A DNA stretch of 5,050 nt from Bacillota bacterium (lineage in GTDB: Bacteria; Bacillota; Limnochordia; Darwinibacteriales; Darwinibacteriaceae). Position 1 is the stretch's first letter. Each line of letters begins with the position of its first letter. The stretch lies in NCBI GenBank assembly GCA_012518325.1, contig JAAYSR010000135.1, positions 1 to 5,050 of the forward strand, written 5' to 3'. Below the pieces are notes generated by a model. The model did not search any database and was not told the origin of the DNA. It worked only from the letters and a program-made list of their open reading frames with translations. A program made the position numbers and the translations under genes. This document shows positions 3,760-5,050 of the stretch, piece after piece.

Positions 3760-5050
3760 TAGGCATTCTCCTCTAACAGGGCCTGCCCCTTAGCCACCGC
3801 CTCATCGATTGTGCCGACCATGAAGAAGGCGTTTTCGGGCAGATGGTCATGTTTGCCCTCCAGGATTTCCTTGAAGCCCCGTACTGTTTCTTTGACAGGT
3901 ACGAATCTGCCTGGAATTCCAGTGAAGGCCTCGGCCACAAACATGGGCTGGGACATAAATCTCTCCAGCCGGCGCGCCCTGGCCACTGTGATCTGGTCTT
4001 CCTCTGAAAGCTCATCCATGCCCAAAATGGCAATGATGTCCTGGAGCTCACTGTAACGCTGCAATACCTGCTGCACGCCCCGGGCCACATTGTAGTGCTC
4101 TTCTCCGACAATATCCGGAGCCAGAATCCTGGAAGTGGATGCCAAAGGATCAACAGCAGGATAGATTCCCTTCTCTGAAATCCGCCTTTCCAGGTTGGTG
4201 GTGGCATCCAAGTGGGCAAAGGTAGTTGCCGGAGCCGGGTCAGTATAGTCGTCGGCAGGTACATAAATGGCCTGGATTGAGGTAATGGAGCCATGTTTGG
4301 TCGTAGTAATGCGCTCCTGCAGCTGGCCCATCTCCGTTGCCAGGGTTGGCTGATAGCCTGCCGCGGAGGGCATACGCCCCAGCAGGGCAGATACTTCCGA
4401 ACCTGCCTGGGTAAAGCGGAAGATGTTATCGATAAACAAAAGCACGTCCTGTTTTTCTACGTCACGGAAGTACTCAGCCAGGGTAAGCCCGGTCAGGCCA
4501 ACCCGCAAACGGGCTCCTGGAGGCTCGTTCATCTGACCGAAAACCATGGCCGTTTTGTCAATAACTCCGGATTCCTGCATTTCAAAGTACAGGTCGTTAC
4601 CCTCACGGGTACGCTCTCCCACGCCGGCAAAGACAGAGTAGCCGCCGTGTTCGTGGGCAATGTTGCGGATCAGCTCCATAATGAGGATGGTCTTGCCCAC
4701 ACCTGCACCGCCGAAAAGACCAATTTTTCCGCCCCTGGCGTAGGGTGCAAGGAGGTCTACAACCTTAATCCCTGTTTCCAGCATAGTGCTGGAAGGCTCT
4801 ACTTCATCGACCTTCGGCGCGGGGCGATGAATTGGCCACCTTTCTTTGGTCTTGGCAGGCTCTTTGCCGTCAATAGGCTCCCCGAGAACATTGAACAGAC
4901 GGCCTAGTGTCTCCGGACCTACCGGAACAGAAATGGGTCCGCCGGTGTCAACTGCTTCCATGCCCCGCTGCAGGCCATCGGTTGAAGCCATGGCGATGCA
5001 GCGTACGATGTTGTTTCCTAAATGCTGGGCTGCTTCAAGAGTCAGATCAA
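3759..5050 (-). CDS. atpD: F-type ATP synthase catalytic beta subunit, partial, 5' end outside window
   Basis: The beta subunit carries the catalytic nucleotide sites of F1 and makes or hydrolyses ATP. The window holds the C-terminal 429 residues; about 40-50 N-terminal residues lie beyond the right edge. The reading frame is open to the edge (DLTLEAAQHLGNNIVRCIAM), so the in-frame ATG at 4991 is internal. In visible numbering, the Walker A loop GGAGVGKT is at 113-120, GERTREGND with the catalytic glutamate at 145, Walker B VLLFID at 202-207, and the DELSEED loop that contacts epsilon and gamma at 345-351. The C-terminus EAFTGIPGRFVPVKET to GTIDEAVAKGQALLEENA is standard. No key residue is missing. 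The stop codon overlaps the atpC start. Confidence 0.98.
   Translation of the reverse strand, partial: DLTLEAAQHLGNNIVRCIAMASTDGLQRGMEAVDTGGPISVPVGPETLGRLFNVLGEPIDGKEPAKTKERWPIHRPAPKVDEVEPSSTMLETGIKVVDLLAPYARGGKIGLFGGAGVGKTILIMELIRNIAHEHGGYSVFAGVGERTREGNDLYFEMQESGVIDKTAMVFGQMNEPPGARLRVGLTGLTLAEYFRDVEKQDVLLFIDNIFRFTQAGSEVSALLGRMPSAAGYQPTLATEMGQLQERITTTKHGSITSIQAIYVPADDYTDPAPATTFAHLDATTNLERRISEKGIYPAVDPLASTSRILAPDIVGEEHYNVARGVQQVLQRYSELQDIIAILGMDELSEEDQITVARARRLERFMSQPMFVAEAFTGIPGRFVPVKETVRGFKEILEGKHDHLPENAFFMVGTIDEAVAKGQALLEENA

Noticed and set aside
4293..4907. 204-codon plus-strand open frame opposite atpD
   Set aside because: It lies wholly antisense to a well-conserved atpD, and its translation resembles no family I recognise. 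Long antisense frames are common opposite conserved genes.
1..5050. Mobile element, phage, defence system or CRISPR array
   Set aside because: All space is filled by conserved housekeeping, sporulation and flagellar genes with short regulatory gaps. No transposase, spaced repeat array or RNA gene is visible.

Overview
The window looks like chromosomal DNA from an endospore-forming, flagellated Gram-positive bacterium of the Firmicutes, most likely class Clostridia. I infer this from the gene set: SpoIIID, a SpoIIQ-like LytM/M23 protein, Mbl and paired flagellar rod genes lying downstream of the F-type ATP synthase operon. Base composition is moderate and even across the window, and nothing suggests a mobile element, CRISPR array, rRNA or tRNA. 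I cannot name the genus.

Every gene is on the minus strand, so transcription runs from high to low coordinates. In that order: (1) atpD (F1 beta, 5' end cut by the window edge) and atpC (F1 epsilon) overlap by one base (TAATG) and end in a strong rho-independent terminator at 3321-3349. (2) A membrane-anchored LytM-fold protein (2561-3271) resembles SpoIIQ but has lost every zinc ligand and catalytic histidine. (3) spoIIID (2231-2497) sits behind a good sigma-E-like promoter. (4) mbl (1120-2133) is an actin-like cell-shape gene. (5) A rod gene of FlgF/FlhO type (312-1046) has a very strong Shine-Dalgarno but no ATG, GTG or TTG at the conserved start. (6) The first 61 codons of a FlgG/FlhP-type distal rod gene (1-185) run off the left edge.

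The genes form functional blocks: energy generation, then mother-cell and engulfment-stage sporulation functions, then cell-wall elongation, then the flagellar rod. The blocks are separated by control points that can be read in the sequence: the atp terminator, a weak sigma-F/E-like promoter before the SpoIIQ-like gene, a sigma-E-like promoter before spoIIID, and a near-consensus sigma-D (sigma-28) promoter before the rod genes. In Bacillus subtilis the order spoIIID-mbl-flhO-flhP is conserved. Here the atp operon abuts the SpoIIQ-like gene directly, with no murA or spoIID between them.

I found no wholly new system. The most unusual signals are the non-canonical start of the rod gene, perfect inverted repeats sharing ACTATC/GATAGT arms (one over the promoter, ribosome-binding site and start codon of the SpoIIQ-like gene, another between the two rod genes), and a sigma-D -10 element embedded in a third hairpin.
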